DNA of 64,000 nt from Sinomonas notoginsengisoli. GTDB lineage: Bacteria > Actinomycetota > Actinomycetes > Actinomycetales > Micrococcaceae. Below the pieces are notes generated by a model. The model did not search any database. It saw only the letters and a program-made list of their open reading frames with translations, and was not told the origin of the DNA. The stretch spans positions 57,252 through 121,251 of the forward strand of contig NZ_JAIZDP010000008.1 in the NCBI RefSeq assembly GCF_021554725.1, read 5' to 3'. Of this stretch, positions 25,020 to 35,053 are shown piece after piece. The translations under genes and the position numbers were made by a program. Positions within the stretch are counted from its first letter, which is position 1. The number at the start of each line of letters is the position of its first letter.

Positions 25020-25206
25020 CCTCGGATTCTACCGGCGCGTCCTGAGCCCCGGCTGAGGGCTCACCCACGCTCCGCCGCTGTGCTCAAGCCCCATTGCGCG
25101 GGGCCATCGCTGTGTCGCATGCCAAGTTCGTCACAAAACATGCCGCACATCTGAAACAATGAGCCAAGCGCAAGCATATGAACGCCACCGACACTAGGAG
25201 AATGAA

Positions 25207-25884
25207 TTGGATCTCGAGGTACTGCGCCGCGCACCCCTCTTCGCCACGCTCGACGACGAAGGCTTCCGTCTGCTGACGGACGAGCTGACCGAGGTGGACC
25301 TCTCCCGCGGCGCGTCGGTGTTCCGGGAAGGCGATCAGGGCGACCAGCTCTACTTCATCGTCTCCGGCAAGGTGAAGCTGGGCCGCACGTCCCCTGACGG
25401 GCGCGAATCCCTCGTCGCGATCCTCGGCCCGGGTGAGCTGTTCGGCGAGATGGCCCTCTTCGACCCGGCTCCCCGCAACGCGACCGCCACGGCCGTTTCG
25501 GAGACCCGTCTCGCGGGGCTGAAGAACGAGGCGCTCGTGGCGCTCCTCCGGTCCCGTCCGGAGGTCTCTGCCCAGCTCCTGCAGGCGCTTGCCCGCCGTC
25601 TGCGCCGCACCAACGACTCGCTCTCGGACCTCGTCTTCTCGGACGTCCCTGGCCGCGTGGCGAAGGCCCTCCTCGACCTTGCGGACCGCTTCGGCCGTCC
25701 GGCAACCGACGGTGTGCTCGTGGCCCACGAGCTCACCCAGGAGGAGCTGGCCCAGCTCGTCGGCGCCTCCCGCGAGACCGTCAACAAGGCCCTCGCTGAG
25801 TTCGTGCAGCGAGGCTGGATCCGTCTGGAGGCGCGCGCCGTCGTGATCCTGGACATGCAGCGCCTGCGCCAGCGCTCGCGCTGA
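25207..25884 (+). CDS. crp: Crp/Fnr-family regulator (GlxR-like)
   Basis: A 225-residue cAMP-type regulator. The cyclic-nucleotide-binding domain (about 10-125) contains FREGDQGDQLYFIVSGKVKL and GELFGEMALFDPAPRNATA, the phosphate-binding cassette with Arg. The C-terminal winged helix (about 165-215) reads ELTQEELAQLVGASRETVNK. This matches the actinobacterial GlxR/Crp proteins, which control carbon metabolism globally. The TTG start is chosen because AGGAG lies 6 nt upstream and the N-terminus (LDLEVLRRAPLF) aligns with the family. A strong terminator follows. Confidence 0.94.
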   Translation: MDLEVLRRAPLFATLDDEGFRLLTDELTEVDLSRGASVFREGDQGDQLYFIVSGKVKLGRTSPDGRESLVAILGPGELFGEMALFDPAPRNATATAVSETRLAGLKNEALVALLRSRPEVSAQLLQALARRLRRTNDSLSDLVFSDVPGRVAKALLDLADRFGRPATDGVLVAHELTQEELAQLVGASRETVNKALAEFVQRGWIRLEARAVVILDMQRLRQRSR

Positions 25885-25917
25885 CCGCGGTCGGGCTGAG
25901 CCACGACCTCTGACATG

Positions 25918-25951
25918 ACAGGAGCCGGGCCCTTCGGGGCTCGGCTCCTGT
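25918..25951 (+). terminator. intrinsic terminator after crp
   Basis: The stem ACAGGAGCCGGGCCC pairs with GGGCTCGGCTCCTGT across a stable TTCG loop (one mismatch) and is followed by a T-rich run (TTCTTCT). It lies 34 nt after the crp stop. Confidence 0.88.
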
Positions 25952-25987
25952 TCTTCTCGACGCTTGCCGAGTGCTTGCTGTCGGAGC

Positions 25988-26911
25988 CTATGGCTGGACG
26001 ACGCGCAGTGCCTCGGTTGGCGGGGCCACCCCGCCTGGCGCCTCGACCTCGAGGTAGAGCTGGCCGTCCTCCTCCACCAGCTCGGCCTGATAGAGATGAT
26101 TGCTCCTCTTGATGCTCAGGTACGCGATGCAGCCCTTGGCCTTGCCCATTTTTGTGAGGATGATCTCCGTCGCGGGCACGAGCAGCTCCGGGAGCACGAG
26201 TCCCCGCGTGTCAGGCTGGCCTATCTCGTCGCCGAGGGCGGTTGTGTCCTTCTCTGCCATGACCTTGCCCGCGCTGACCCATTGGCCCCACACGCCCTTG
26301 CTGGGCAGCAGAGTGGGAGTCTGCCCCACGGGCAGGGTCGCGGCGAAGTAGCGCGTGTCGAAGCGCCGGTGAGCGAAGTTGGGAGTCACCCAATGAACGA
26401 GCGAGCGGAGCAGGTCGGTCCGCAGCCCAAGTCCGCGCTTGGCAAGGAGGTCCGCGAACCCGATCTCCTGGTCTGCGAGCGCCTCCCGCGCGCGAACCCA
26501 GTCGGCTGTGCTTGTCCCCTCAACCACCACGGACTCGTCCGAGCCGGCCAGGAGCACGCCGGTTTCCTCGAAGAGCTCGCGAATCGCGGCGACTACATGG
26601 ACGCGCGCTAAGGCGTAGTCGTCCGTTCCGAGCAGCTCGGCCCACTGTCCGACCGAAGGCCCGAACCAGTCGAACGAGTCCTGGTCCGCATTCTCGACCG
26701 ACCCGCCGGGGAAGGCGACAACGCCCAGGGGCGAATCGGCCGCGCGGTAGGTGAGCCACGTCTCGGTGCCGTCCGGCGCATCCCGCACCAGCGCGACCGA
26801 CGAGGCGAGACGGGGTTTGCGGGCAGCGCGGTCCGCTTCCTCGAGCCAGCTGCGTGCCGCGCCCTGCAGGCGCTTCGGCAGGGTGAAACGGCGCCTATGC
26901 GAAGTCGGCAA
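25988..26911 (-). CDS. NUDIX hydrolase family protein
   Basis: A 307-residue protein with a NUDIX fold: GVVAFPGGSVENADQDSFDW is followed by the box RELFEETGVLL. A long insert between the GG loop and the box (about 40 residues) is typical of the RNR/NudF-like large NUDIX proteins of actinobacteria. The substrate cannot be told from sequence. The TTG start at 26911 lies within the end of the Rid gene (17-bp overlap); no better start is visible before the conserved ARLASSVALV-like strand. Confidence 0.8.
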   Translation of the reverse strand: MPTSHRRRFTLPKRLQGAARSWLEEADRAARKPRLASSVALVRDAPDGTETWLTYRAADSPLGVVAFPGGSVENADQDSFDWFGPSVGQWAELLGTDDYALARVHVVAAIRELFEETGVLLAGSDESVVVEGTSTADWVRAREALADQEIGFADLLAKRGLGLRTDLLRSLVHWVTPNFAHRRFDTRYFAATLPVGQTPTLLPSKGVWGQWVSAGKVMAEKDTTALGDEIGQPDTRGLVLPELLVPATEIILTKMGKAKGCIAYLSIKRSNHLYQAELVEEDGQLYLEVEAPGGVAPPTEALRVVQP

Positions 26912-27392
26912 TCAGCTCAACCTCCACTGGTGCGTCGAGCGGGAGAACCGCGACGCCCACGGCAGAGCGGGCGTGCGTGCCCGCCTCGCCGAAGATCTTG
27001 CCGAGCAGCTCCGAGGCGCCGTTGACAACGCCGGGCTGGCCCGTGAACTGTGGGTCGGAGGCCACGAAGCCCACGACTTTGACGATCCGCGTCACGCGGT
27101 CGAGGTCCCCGATCTGGGCCTTGACTGCGGCGAGCGCGTTGACGACGCAGACCTGGGCGTAGTTCTTGGCGTCCTCGGCGCTCACCTCGGCGCCAACCTT
27201 GCCGGTGGCAGGCATCTGACCCTCTACGAATGGGAGCTGGCCCGAGGTGTAGACCGTGGATCCGGTCACGACCGCCGGGACGTACGCGGCGACCGGCGCG
27301 GCGACCTCGGGCAGGCTCAGGCCGAGATCGGCGAGGCGCCGTTCGACGGCGCTGCTCACCTCTGCGGGGGCGGATCCGATCTGCTCGCTCAT
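26895..27392 (-). CDS. RidA/YjgF-family protein
   Basis: A 165-residue Rid protein with the core pattern VYTSGQLPFVEG, NALAAVKAQIGDLDRVTRIV and the C-terminal ARSAVGVAVLPLDAPVEVEL. RidA proteins hydrolyse reactive enamines/imines. The canonical Arg before SAVG is present (HARSAVGV), which supports deaminase activity. The ATG overlaps the stop of the DUF4177 gene (ATGA), and the gene overlaps the NUDIX gene downstream, forming a three-gene unit. Confidence 0.9.
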   Translation of the reverse strand: MSEQIGSAPAEVSSAVERRLADLGLSLPEVAAPVAAYVPAVVTGSTVYTSGQLPFVEGQMPATGKVGAEVSAEDAKNYAQVCVVNALAAVKAQIGDLDRVTRIVKVVGFVASDPQFTGQPGVVNGASELLGKIFGEAGTHARSAVGVAVLPLDAPVEVELIADFA

Positions 27393-27547
27393 GCCTGCTT
27401 CTCCCTCTTCATGTACGCGACGAGGCCGTTGCCGCCGGGTCCGGAGACGACCTGGACGAGTTCCCATCCGTCCTCTCCCCACTGGTCGAGAATCTGCTTC
27501 GTGGCATGGACGATGAGGGGCACGGTGGCGTATTCCCAGGGGGTCAT
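27389..27547 (-). CDS. DUF4177 small protein
   Basis: A 52-residue protein, MTPWEYATVPLIVHATKQIL then DQWGEDGWELVQVVSGPGG, a clear DUF4177 pattern (WEY..V...W....LN..G..GWELV). Its function is unknown. The stop overlaps the Rid start (ATGA). It is the first gene of the unit and is divergent from ponA, whose ATG is only 36 bp away, so the two promoters overlap. Confidence 0.85.
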   Translation of the reverse strand: MTPWEYATVPLIVHATKQILDQWGEDGWELVQVVSGPGGNGLVAYMKREKQA

Positions 27548-27583
27548 GAGGCCAGAGTAGTCCCTCCAGTTAGACTGGAACAC

Positions 27584-29977
27584 ATGGCGTCTGGCAAGAA
27601 CCCTGTCTTTGACACGGCCACCACCTTGGGCAAAATCCTCGCGTTCCTTGGGGTGAGCGCGATCTGTGGCGTGCTCGTCGCAGGCCTCATGGTGCCCGCC
27701 GCGGCGGTGACGGGAAGCGCTGCCAACGGTTCGGTGCAGTTCTTCGACAGCCTGCCGAGCGAGCTCACGGTCGAGCCACCGGGGCAGGTGACCAAGATCC
27801 TCGCGGCGGACGGCAGCCAGATCGCCACGCTGTTCTCCGAGAATCGCACCAAGGTCGCGTTGGACCAGATGTCGCCGTTCATTAAGGACGGCATCGTGGC
27901 CATCGAGGACTACCGGTTCTACGACCACGGTGGCGTGGACACGACCGGCATCCTTCGCGCCCTCGCAGCGAATGCAAGGGGCAACAAACAGGGCGCGTCG
28001 ACTTTGACGCAGCAGTACGTCAACAACGTCATCAACGAGAACCTCGTGGCCCAGGGCAAGGACGATGAGGTCCTCCTCAATGGCCTGAACAAGGGTGTGG
28101 GTGACAAGCTGCGCGAGATGAAGCTCGCGATCGCGCTCGAGAAGAAGTTCACGAAGGACCAGGTGCTCGAGGGCTATCTGAACATCGTGTTCTTCAACGC
28201 CAACGCCTACGGCGTCCAGGCCGCGAGCCAGTACTTCTTCTCCACGGATGCCAAGAACCTGACCCTGCCGCAGGCGGCCCTGCTCGCAGGGCTCGTCAAC
28301 AGCCCCTCGGCGTACGATCCGATCACCCATCCTGACAACGCGAAGAAGCGGCGTGATCTCGTGCTCGATGCGATGCTCGAGCACGGCAAGATCGACAAGA
28401 AGCAGCATGACGACGCTGTGGCAGCCCCGGTGGAGACCAAGGTCAACCCGCCGAAGCAGGGCTGCCAGTACGCGGCGACGGCCCAGTACTTCTGCGACTA
28501 CGTCCTGCACCAGATCCTCAACGACCCGGCCTATGGCGCCGATGAGAAGGAGCGGCTCGCCAAGGTGGTCCGTGGTGGCCTCACCATCAAGACGACGCTC
28601 GACACGCGCCTCCAGACCCCCGCACAGGCCGAGGTTGACTCGACGGCGGGAGCGAACAACGGTGCGTGGCCGTGGGGTGCCTCGCTCGTGTCGATCGAGC
28701 CGGGCTCGGGCAAGGTCCTCTCGATGGCCCAGAACACTCGCATGCTCCCGGGTCAGGGCAAGGACTACGTCACCGTGTACAACTTCAATGTCGATTCCGC
28801 GGACAAGGACGGAAATGACGTCGGCGGCGTCGGCGGTATGCAGCCCGGTTCAACGATGAAGCCCGTGACGCTCGCAGCCTGGCTCAGCGAAGGGAAGCCC
28901 ACCAACCAGGTCGTCGACGCCTCCAAGAGGCGTTATCCGATCGACTACAAGTGGAAGACCACGTGCAAGCATGTTCAGGGCTGGTATGACAGCACGGTCA
29001 AGGACTCGCTGGACCTGCAGAACGATGAAGATGACTGGTACCGTCCGATGACTGTCCGCGAGGGCATCTACCAGTCCATCAATACCGCGACCTTCGCCAC
29101 CGCAGCGGGCCTGAACGACTACTGCGACATTCAGCGTGCCGCAGACGCAATCGGGCTCCACCTCGGTACCGGCAAGGACCAGAAGCTCGATCTTGCGACC
29201 CTCGGCAACCTCCTCGGTGGCTCCAACGTGTCCCCAATGACGATGGCCAACGCCTTTGCGACGTTCGCAGGCAATGGAACGTTCTGCCAGCCAATGTCCA
29301 TCACGGAGGTGACGGACTCGCAGGGCAAGAAGATTGGCGGCCAGGCGCCCACGTGCCAGCAGGGCGCGGTCAAGCCTGATGTGGCGAAGGCCGCCACGAA
29401 CGTCCTGCAGGACGTCCTGGCCAAGGGCTCGGGCCGCAATATCAAGGACGCCTCCGGCAAGTTCATCGACGTCGGCGCCCCCGCTGCCGCGAAGACCGGT
29501 ACCAACCAGTTCAACAACCAGACCTGGGTGGTCGGCTACACGCGCGGCGTCGCGACGGCATCCTTCTTCGGCGTCGCCACGGGCGGCATCGCGGACAAGG
29601 TCGGCCAGAACGTGATCGTCAACGGGAAGTTGTACAAGTCGGTCGATGGCGCATACATCGCGGGCCCGCAATGGGCACGGTACATGCAGGCCGCCGCGCC
29701 CCTGTACGACCACGGCAACTTCGATGCACCGCCGCAGAATTTGATCACCGGCAACTCCTCGACGCCGTCGCAGTCCGCACCGCCGCAGTCCCAGCAGCAG
29801 AGCAACGGGAACCAGCCCGCCCCGAACCCACCTGCCCCGAACCCACCTGCCCAGATCCCGCCGGCCCAGATCCCGCCTGCACCGAACCCACCGGCCCAGA
29901 TCCCGCCTGCACCGAACCCACCGGCCCAGATCCCACAGCCCGTCCCCCAGCCCACCAAGGGCAAGGGCAACGGCTGA
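27584..29977 (+). CDS. ponA: class A penicillin-binding protein (bifunctional)
   Basis: A 797-residue cell-wall synthase with one membrane helix near residues 17-42. The glycosyltransferase domain has Glu108 in AIEDYRFYDHGG and GASTLTQQYVNN. The transpeptidase domain has Ser423-T-M-K426, Ser498-I-N500 and Lys637-T-G. The C-terminal 60 residues are a Pro/Gln/Asn tail with direct repeats. TAGACT (27571-27576) is 7 nt before the ATG, so a leaderless mRNA is likely. The phosphoesterase gene follows after 4 nt. Confidence 0.95.
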   Translation: MASGKNPVFDTATTLGKILAFLGVSAICGVLVAGLMVPAAAVTGSAANGSVQFFDSLPSELTVEPPGQVTKILAADGSQIATLFSENRTKVALDQMSPFIKDGIVAIEDYRFYDHGGVDTTGILRALAANARGNKQGASTLTQQYVNNVINENLVAQGKDDEVLLNGLNKGVGDKLREMKLAIALEKKFTKDQVLEGYLNIVFFNANAYGVQAASQYFFSTDAKNLTLPQAALLAGLVNSPSAYDPITHPDNAKKRRDLVLDAMLEHGKIDKKQHDDAVAAPVETKVNPPKQGCQYAATAQYFCDYVLHQILNDPAYGADEKERLAKVVRGGLTIKTTLDTRLQTPAQAEVDSTAGANNGAWPWGASLVSIEPGSGKVLSMAQNTRMLPGQGKDYVTVYNFNVDSADKDGNDVGGVGGMQPGSTMKPVTLAAWLSEGKPTNQVVDASKRRYPIDYKWKTTCKHVQGWYDSTVKDSLDLQNDEDDWYRPMTVREGIYQSINTATFATAAGLNDYCDIQRAADAIGLHLGTGKDQKLDLATLGNLLGGSNVSPMTMANAFATFAGNGTFCQPMSITEVTDSQGKKIGGQAPTCQQGAVKPDVAKAATNVLQDVLAKGSGRNIKDASGKFIDVGAPAAAKTGTNQFNNQTWVVGYTRGVATASFFGVATGGIADKVGQNVIVNGKLYKSVDGAYIAGPQWARYMQAAAPLYDHGNFDAPPQNLITGNSSTPSQSAPPQSQQQSNGNQPAPNPPAPNPPAQIPPAQIPPAPNPPAQIPPAPNPPAQIPQPVPQPTKGKGNG
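29871..29930 (+). repeat. tandem 30-bp repeat in the ponA tail
   Basis: Two exact 30-bp copies (29871-29900 and 29901-29930) encode IPPAPNPPAQ; shorter imperfect copies lie just upstream from 29820. The tail should be flexible and may vary in length between strains by slippage. Confidence 0.85.
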
Positions 29978-29981
29978 CGCG

Positions 29982-30926
29982 GTGGGCGCAGTCAGCACTG
30001 CCCTTGGCGCCGCCGCGCGCCGTACGGCACTCCTCACCGGTCTGGGCCTAAGCGCTGGGGCGGCGGCCGCAGCGTACGGCTGGTGGGAGAAGGACCAGTT
30101 CACGCTCCGCAGGGAGACGGTCTCCATCCTTCCCCCGGGCGCCCGTCCACTCCGGGTCCTGCACCTGAGCGACATCCACTTCGTGCCGAGCCAGACCGCG
30201 AAGGCCCGCTGGTTGGCCTCGCTGGCCAACCTCCAGCCGGACCTGGTCGTGAACACTGGCGACAACCTGAGCCATCTCGACGCCGTGGTGCCGCTCCTCG
30301 AGACCCTCCGGCCGCTCCTGCGATTCCCCGGCGTGTTCGTCCCCGGCTCAAACGACTACTACGCGCCGGTGAAGAAGAACCCTGCCGCATACCTGCTCGG
30401 GCCCTCGTCGCGCCGGCCCCTCCCACGCCGCGTCGAGCTGGACTGGCGCCGCCTCTTCACGGGATTCGGCGCCGCGGGCTGGCTCAACCTGACCAACCGG
30501 TCCCAGTCCATGAACCTCAACGGCGTGCGCTTCGACTTCTCAGGCGTCGACGATCCGCACTTGAGACGCGAACGGTACGCGGACTGGCCCCGGGGGGCCT
30601 CGGGCCACCAGGACAGGCCCCACGTGAAGGTGGCGGTCATCCACGCCCCGTACCAGCGGGTTCTGGACCACTTCTCTGACGCGGGCGCGGACCTGATCCT
30701 CGCCGGGCACACCCACGGTGGCCAGATCTGCCTCCCCGGCTATGGCGCGCTCGTCTCCAACTGCGATCTGCCGACGTGGCGCGCCAAGGGCCTGACCGAA
30801 TGGGAGAACAACGGACATGCGGTCCCGCTGAACGTCTCCGGCGGCATCGGCACCTCACGGTTCGCACCCATCCGCATCGCCTGCCGCCCAGAGGCCGCGC
30901 TGCTCACGCTGGCGCCACGGACGTGA
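29982..30926 (+). CDS. membrane-anchored metallophosphoesterase
   Basis: A 314-residue calcineurin-like phosphoesterase. An N-terminal hydrophobic segment (about 10-35) anchors or exports it. The metal ligands are in LHLSDIHFVP (D-X-H), VVNTGDNLSH (GD), PGSNDYY (GN.. variant with Ser-Asn-Asp), VIHAPYQRV and AGHTHGGQICLPG (GHTH). This resembles the YkuE/YpbG group acting near the membrane. The GTG start is 4 nt after the ponA stop, so it is co-translated with the penicillin-binding protein and may act on lipid or wall precursors. Confidence 0.88.
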   Translation: MGAVSTALGAAARRTALLTGLGLSAGAAAAAYGWWEKDQFTLRRETVSILPPGARPLRVLHLSDIHFVPSQTAKARWLASLANLQPDLVVNTGDNLSHLDAVVPLLETLRPLLRFPGVFVPGSNDYYAPVKKNPAAYLLGPSSRRPLPRRVELDWRRLFTGFGAAGWLNLTNRSQSMNLNGVRFDFSGVDDPHLRRERYADWPRGASGHQDRPHVKVAVIHAPYQRVLDHFSDAGADLILAGHTHGGQICLPGYGALVSNCDLPTWRAKGLTEWENNGHAVPLNVSGGIGTSRFAPIRIACRPEAALLTLAPRT

Positions 30927-31000
30927 TCGAGGTCGGGCCCGCGGGCGTAGGGTAGTTGCCACAGCTGACTGCTCCGAAGCTACGAGGGGTGAGCCAAGGC

Positions 31001-32899
31001 ATGCCACAGCACGCCCCCGCTGCAGGGAACACCGCAGTGCAGACGTCCTACTGGGCCTCGATCGGGCGCCTCGCGCCGCTCGTACGGCCCATTGCGCCGC
31101 GGCTGCTCCTGGGCCTCGTCGTCGCCCTCGTGGCGTCTGCACTCGCGCTCGCCGTTCCGCAGGTGCTGCGCTTGGTGATCGATGAACTCGTGCGCAGCGG
31201 AACCGAGCCGTCCGCGGTGTGGGGAGCGGCCGGCGTCGTGCTTCTCCTCGGCGCGCTCGAGGCGAGCATGAGCTACCTCCGCCGGGTGCTCGTGATCGAG
31301 CCGAGCATCGGCCTCGAACGGCAGATGCGTGTTGCGCTGTACGAGCACCTGCAGGACCTCCCGGTCTCGTTCCACGACCGCTGGGGCTCAGGCCAGCTGC
31401 TCTCACGATCAGTCGCCGACCTCGGCTTTCTCCGCCGCTGGCTCGCGTTCGGCGCGATCTTCCTCGTGGCCTCGGTCAGCACGGTGGCACTCGGCGTCGC
31501 ACTCCTGTTCACGCTCTCCTGGCAGCTTGCACTCATCTTCCTCACCGCCGCGGTGCCGATCATGGTGTACGGAGCCGTGTTCCGACGGCGCTTCTCCCTC
31601 GCCACGCGACGAAGCCAGGACCAGGCTGGCGATCTCGCAACGGCCGTCGAGGAATCCGTGCACGGCATCCGGGTGCTCAAGGCGTTCGGCCGGGGCCGGG
31701 AGGCGCTCGAGGGCTTCACCGAACAGGCGCAGCAGTTGCGCGGGACCGAGGTCGCCAAGGCACGCCATCAAGCCCAGTTCAGCCTCATGGTCACGCTCCT
31801 GCCCGAGCTCGCACTCGGCGTCGGGCTTGTGACGGGGATGTGGCTCACGGCCAGCGGGCAGTTGAGCATCGGCTCGCTTGCGGCGTTCTTCGCCACGGCC
31901 GCGGCGGTCGCGCAACCCGTCGAAGCGAGCGGAATGCTCGTGGGCATGGCGCTCACGGCAAAGTCCGCGGTGGACCGGCATTTCGAGGTCATGGACGCCC
32001 AGAACACGGTGGCTGAGCCTGCTTCCCCGCGGCACATCGCCGAGCCGAAGGGCGCTCTGGCCTTCCGTGACGTGCACTTCGCGTTCGGCGATCCCGCGCA
32101 TGACGGCGCCCGCTCGCCATCGCGCACAGGGTCGCCCTCTGCCGGGCCCCGGGAGGTCCTGCGCGGGATCAGCCTCGAGATCCGCCCCGGCGAGACGATG
32201 GCTCTGGTCGGAGCCACAGGCACTGGCAAGAGCACGCTGCTCGCCCTGGTCCCCCGGCTCTACGACGTCGCACGCGGCGGGGTGGAGATCGACGGTGTGG
32301 ACATCCGCGCGCTGCCGCTGGCCGAACTGCGCCGACTCGTGGCGGTCGCGTTCGAGGACACCACGCTCTTCTCCTCCTCGGTGCGTGAGAATGTCCTGCT
32401 CGGCGCCCCTGTCCAGGCCGGTCCGGGCGCCGAGGCCCTCCTCGGGGAAGCCCTCGACATCGCTCAGGCCCAGTTCGCGTACTCGCTGCCCGACGGGCTC
32501 GACACCCGGATCGGCGAGGAGGGCCTGAGCCTCTCCGGGGGACAGCGGCAGCGGATCGCACTTGCCCGGGCAATCGCCGTGCGTCCCTCGGTTCTGGTAC
32601 TCGACGACCCGCTTTCGGCGCTCGATGTGGCCACCGAGGAACGTGTGTCGGCCCGGCTCGGAGAGGCCCTCGCGCACACCACCACGCTCATCGTGGCGCA
32701 TCGCCCCTCCACCGTGGCCCTCGCGGACCGGGTCGCGCTCCTGCGCGGCGGTGTGATCGAGGACGTGGGCACGCACGCCGAGCTCCTGGCCCGCAGCGAG
32801 CACTATCGATGGGTGATCGCGAGCCTCCCGGCGGAGCCGCGCGATCTCGACAAGGACCACGAGCCCGATCTGGACAGGATCTTCTCCCAAGGAGGCTGA
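31001..32899 (+). CDS. ABC exporter half-transporter (first subunit)
   Basis: A 632-residue protein with six membrane helices (about residues 25-320) and a nucleotide-binding domain (about 350-600): Walker A VGATGTGKST, signature LSLSGGQRQR, Walker B VLVLDDPLSALD and the H-loop IVAHRPST. The Walker B region has Asp-Asp where a catalytic Glu is usual, which marks the degenerate half of a heterodimeric exporter. The partner gene follows after 6 nt. The ATG is preferred; an in-frame GTG lies 12 nt earlier. The substrate is unknown. Confidence 0.9.
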   Translation: MPQHAPAAGNTAVQTSYWASIGRLAPLVRPIAPRLLLGLVVALVASALALAVPQVLRLVIDELVRSGTEPSAVWGAAGVVLLLGALEASMSYLRRVLVIEPSIGLERQMRVALYEHLQDLPVSFHDRWGSGQLLSRSVADLGFLRRWLAFGAIFLVASVSTVALGVALLFTLSWQLALIFLTAAVPIMVYGAVFRRRFSLATRRSQDQAGDLATAVEESVHGIRVLKAFGRGREALEGFTEQAQQLRGTEVAKARHQAQFSLMVTLLPELALGVGLVTGMWLTASGQLSIGSLAAFFATAAAVAQPVEASGMLVGMALTAKSAVDRHFEVMDAQNTVAEPASPRHIAEPKGALAFRDVHFAFGDPAHDGARSPSRTGSPSAGPREVLRGISLEIRPGETMALVGATGTGKSTLLALVPRLYDVARGGVEIDGVDIRALPLAELRRLVAVAFEDTTLFSSSVRENVLLGAPVQAGPGAEALLGEALDIAQAQFAYSLPDGLDTRIGEEGLSLSGGQRQRIALARAIAVRPSVLVLDDPLSALDVATEERVSARLGEALAHTTTLIVAHRPSTVALADRVALLRGGVIEDVGTHAELLARSEHYRWVIASLPAEPRDLDKDHEPDLDRIFSQGG

Positions 32900-32905
32900 G
32901 GCCCG

Positions 32906-34798
32906 ATGACCCATCCAGCCCTCGGCACACGCGGCGAGGATGCGGTCGACCTCACGCGCGAGGCGAGCCGCGCCGTCCGGCGTCGCTCGCTGAAGCTCCT
33001 AGGCGACCTCATACGCCCTGTTCGGGCCCGGCTGTGGGCAACCCTCGCGATGGTGGTCATCTCGCAGGCCACGCGTGCGGCGGGTCCCGCGATCATCGCG
33101 TTCGGGATCGATCGCGCCCTGCCTGCGCTCGTCTCGGGCAACTCCGCACTCGTGTGGCTCGCGGGCGGCGCGTACCTCGCCGCCGCGCTCACGACGGCGC
33201 TGCTTACTGCCGGCTACGTGACGTCCACGGCGAGGCTCAGCCAGGCGATGCTCCTGGACCTGCGTCTCTGGGTCTTCCGACACACCCAGCGGCTGAGCCT
33301 GGACTTCCATGACACGTACACCTCGGGGAGGATCATCTCGCGGCAGACCTCGGATCTCGAGTCGCTGCGCGAGCTCCTCGACTCAGGAGTGAGCGCTCTC
33401 GCGTCCGGACTCTTGTTCATGGTGTTCACGGCGGCCACGGTGTTCGCGCTGGACTGGCCGTCCGGGCTCATCATGCTCGCCGCCGCGGTGCCGATGACGC
33501 TCCTCGCGCGGTGGTACCAAGTGCGATCGCAGCGCGCGTACCGGGCCTCACGAGTGGTCTCCGCCCGGCTCATTGTGCATTTCGTCGAGACGATGACCGG
33601 GATCCGTGCCGTCAAAGCGTTCCGCAAGGAACGCGCCAACAGCACAGAGTAGAGGGAGCTCGCCGACGACTTCGCCGCCGCAACCCAGCGCTCCGTCATG
33701 CTGAACGGCATCTTCCAGCCCGGGCTCGTGCTCACGGGCAACGTGACGGTGGCCGTGATCCTGCTTGTCGCCGCGTTCCGAGTACTGGAGGGTGGCCTCG
33801 CCGTGGGCGTGCTGCTCGCCGTCGTCCTCTCGACGAAGCGGTTCTTCAGCCCGCTCGAGACCATAGCGATGTTCTACAACTCGTTCCAGAGCGCCCAGGC
33901 TGCGCTCGAGAAGGTCTCAGGGCTGCTCGAGGAGGTGCCTCGAGTGCAGCCGCCGCGGGACCCCATAGCGCTTCCCGCTGCGCGCGGGGACATAGCGTTC
34001 GAGTCGGTCGCCTTCTCATACGGGTCGGGACCCGAGGTGCTGCCCGAGTTCACCCTGCGGATCCCCGCGGGGCAGACGGTCGCGCTCGTCGGGGCGACGG
34101 GCGCAGGGAAGTCGACGATCGCGAAGCTCCTCGCCCGCTTCTACGACCCTTCCTCGGGTGCCGTGACGCTCGACGGCGTCGACCTCCGCCGGCTGTCGAC
34201 CCGAGATCTGCGGCGCGCCGTCGTCATGGTCACCCAAGAGGCGTTCCTGTTCTCGGGCTCCGTTGCGGACAACATCGCCATCGGGCGACCCGGGGCATCG
34301 CGGGCGGAAATCGAGGCTGCGGCGCGGGCGGTGGGCGCGCACGGGTTCATCTCTGACCTGCCCGAGGGGTATGACACGGATGTCACGAAGCGAGGCGGCC
34401 GGGTGTCCGCCGGCCAGAGGCAGCTCATCTCGTTCGCGAGGGCCGTCCTTGCGAGTCCCGCCGTGCTGATCCTGGACGAGGCGACAAGCTCGTTGGACAT
34501 CCCCTCTGAGCGGCTCGTGCAGGCCGGCCTCGCGAAGCTCTTGGGCGGTGGGGATGCGCCCGCGGTGAGGGCCGCCTCAGCGCACGACGGCGAGGGCTCG
34601 CCTACCGCGGCCGACTCGCCTGACGGCGCCCGCACGGCGGTGATCATCGCCCACCGGCTCTCGACGGTCGAGATCGCGGATCGGGTCCTCGTGGTGGATG
34701 GCGGGCGCATCGTCGAGGACGGCACCCCCGCAGAGCTTCTGGCCGAAGGCGGGCGATTCGCCGCACTGCATGGGGCGTGGAGGGACTCGCTCAAGTAG
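32906..34798 (+). pseudogene. ABC exporter half-transporter (second subunit) with in-frame amber codon
   Basis: The frame 32906-34798 encodes about 630 residues of an ABC exporter half, but TAG at 33650-33652 interrupts the membrane domain: [29 protein letters not shown] continues in the same frame. Family members have Tyr or Gln there. After the stop the normal domain follows: Walker [11 protein letters not shown], signature [11 protein letters not shown], Walker [13 protein letters not shown] with the catalytic Glu, and IIAHRLST. It is the catalytically competent partner of the upstream half, so the exporter is probably inactive unless the codon is read through or is a sequencing error. Confidence 0.85.
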
Positions 34799-34974
34799 CG
34801 GCGGCTCTCTCTGGAGACCTTCCACTTTCGGCGTTCCCTCGGCGCTGAGGGGGTACCCCGCGGAGGCCTCTCTGAGCGCCGCACCGACCCCGAACGTGGC
34901 CCGCTCGATTTCACCTTCATGGTCGGATCGGGTACTCTGGATGAGTTGCTTCGGGCTTGGCCCGGGCGATGGAT

Positions 34975-35051
<77 letters not shown>

Positions 35052-35053
35052 CA

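Noticed and set aside
25207..25230. ATG at 25203 as the crp start
   Set aside because: It is in another frame; the TTG at 25207 has a well-spaced AGGAG and gives the family N-terminus.
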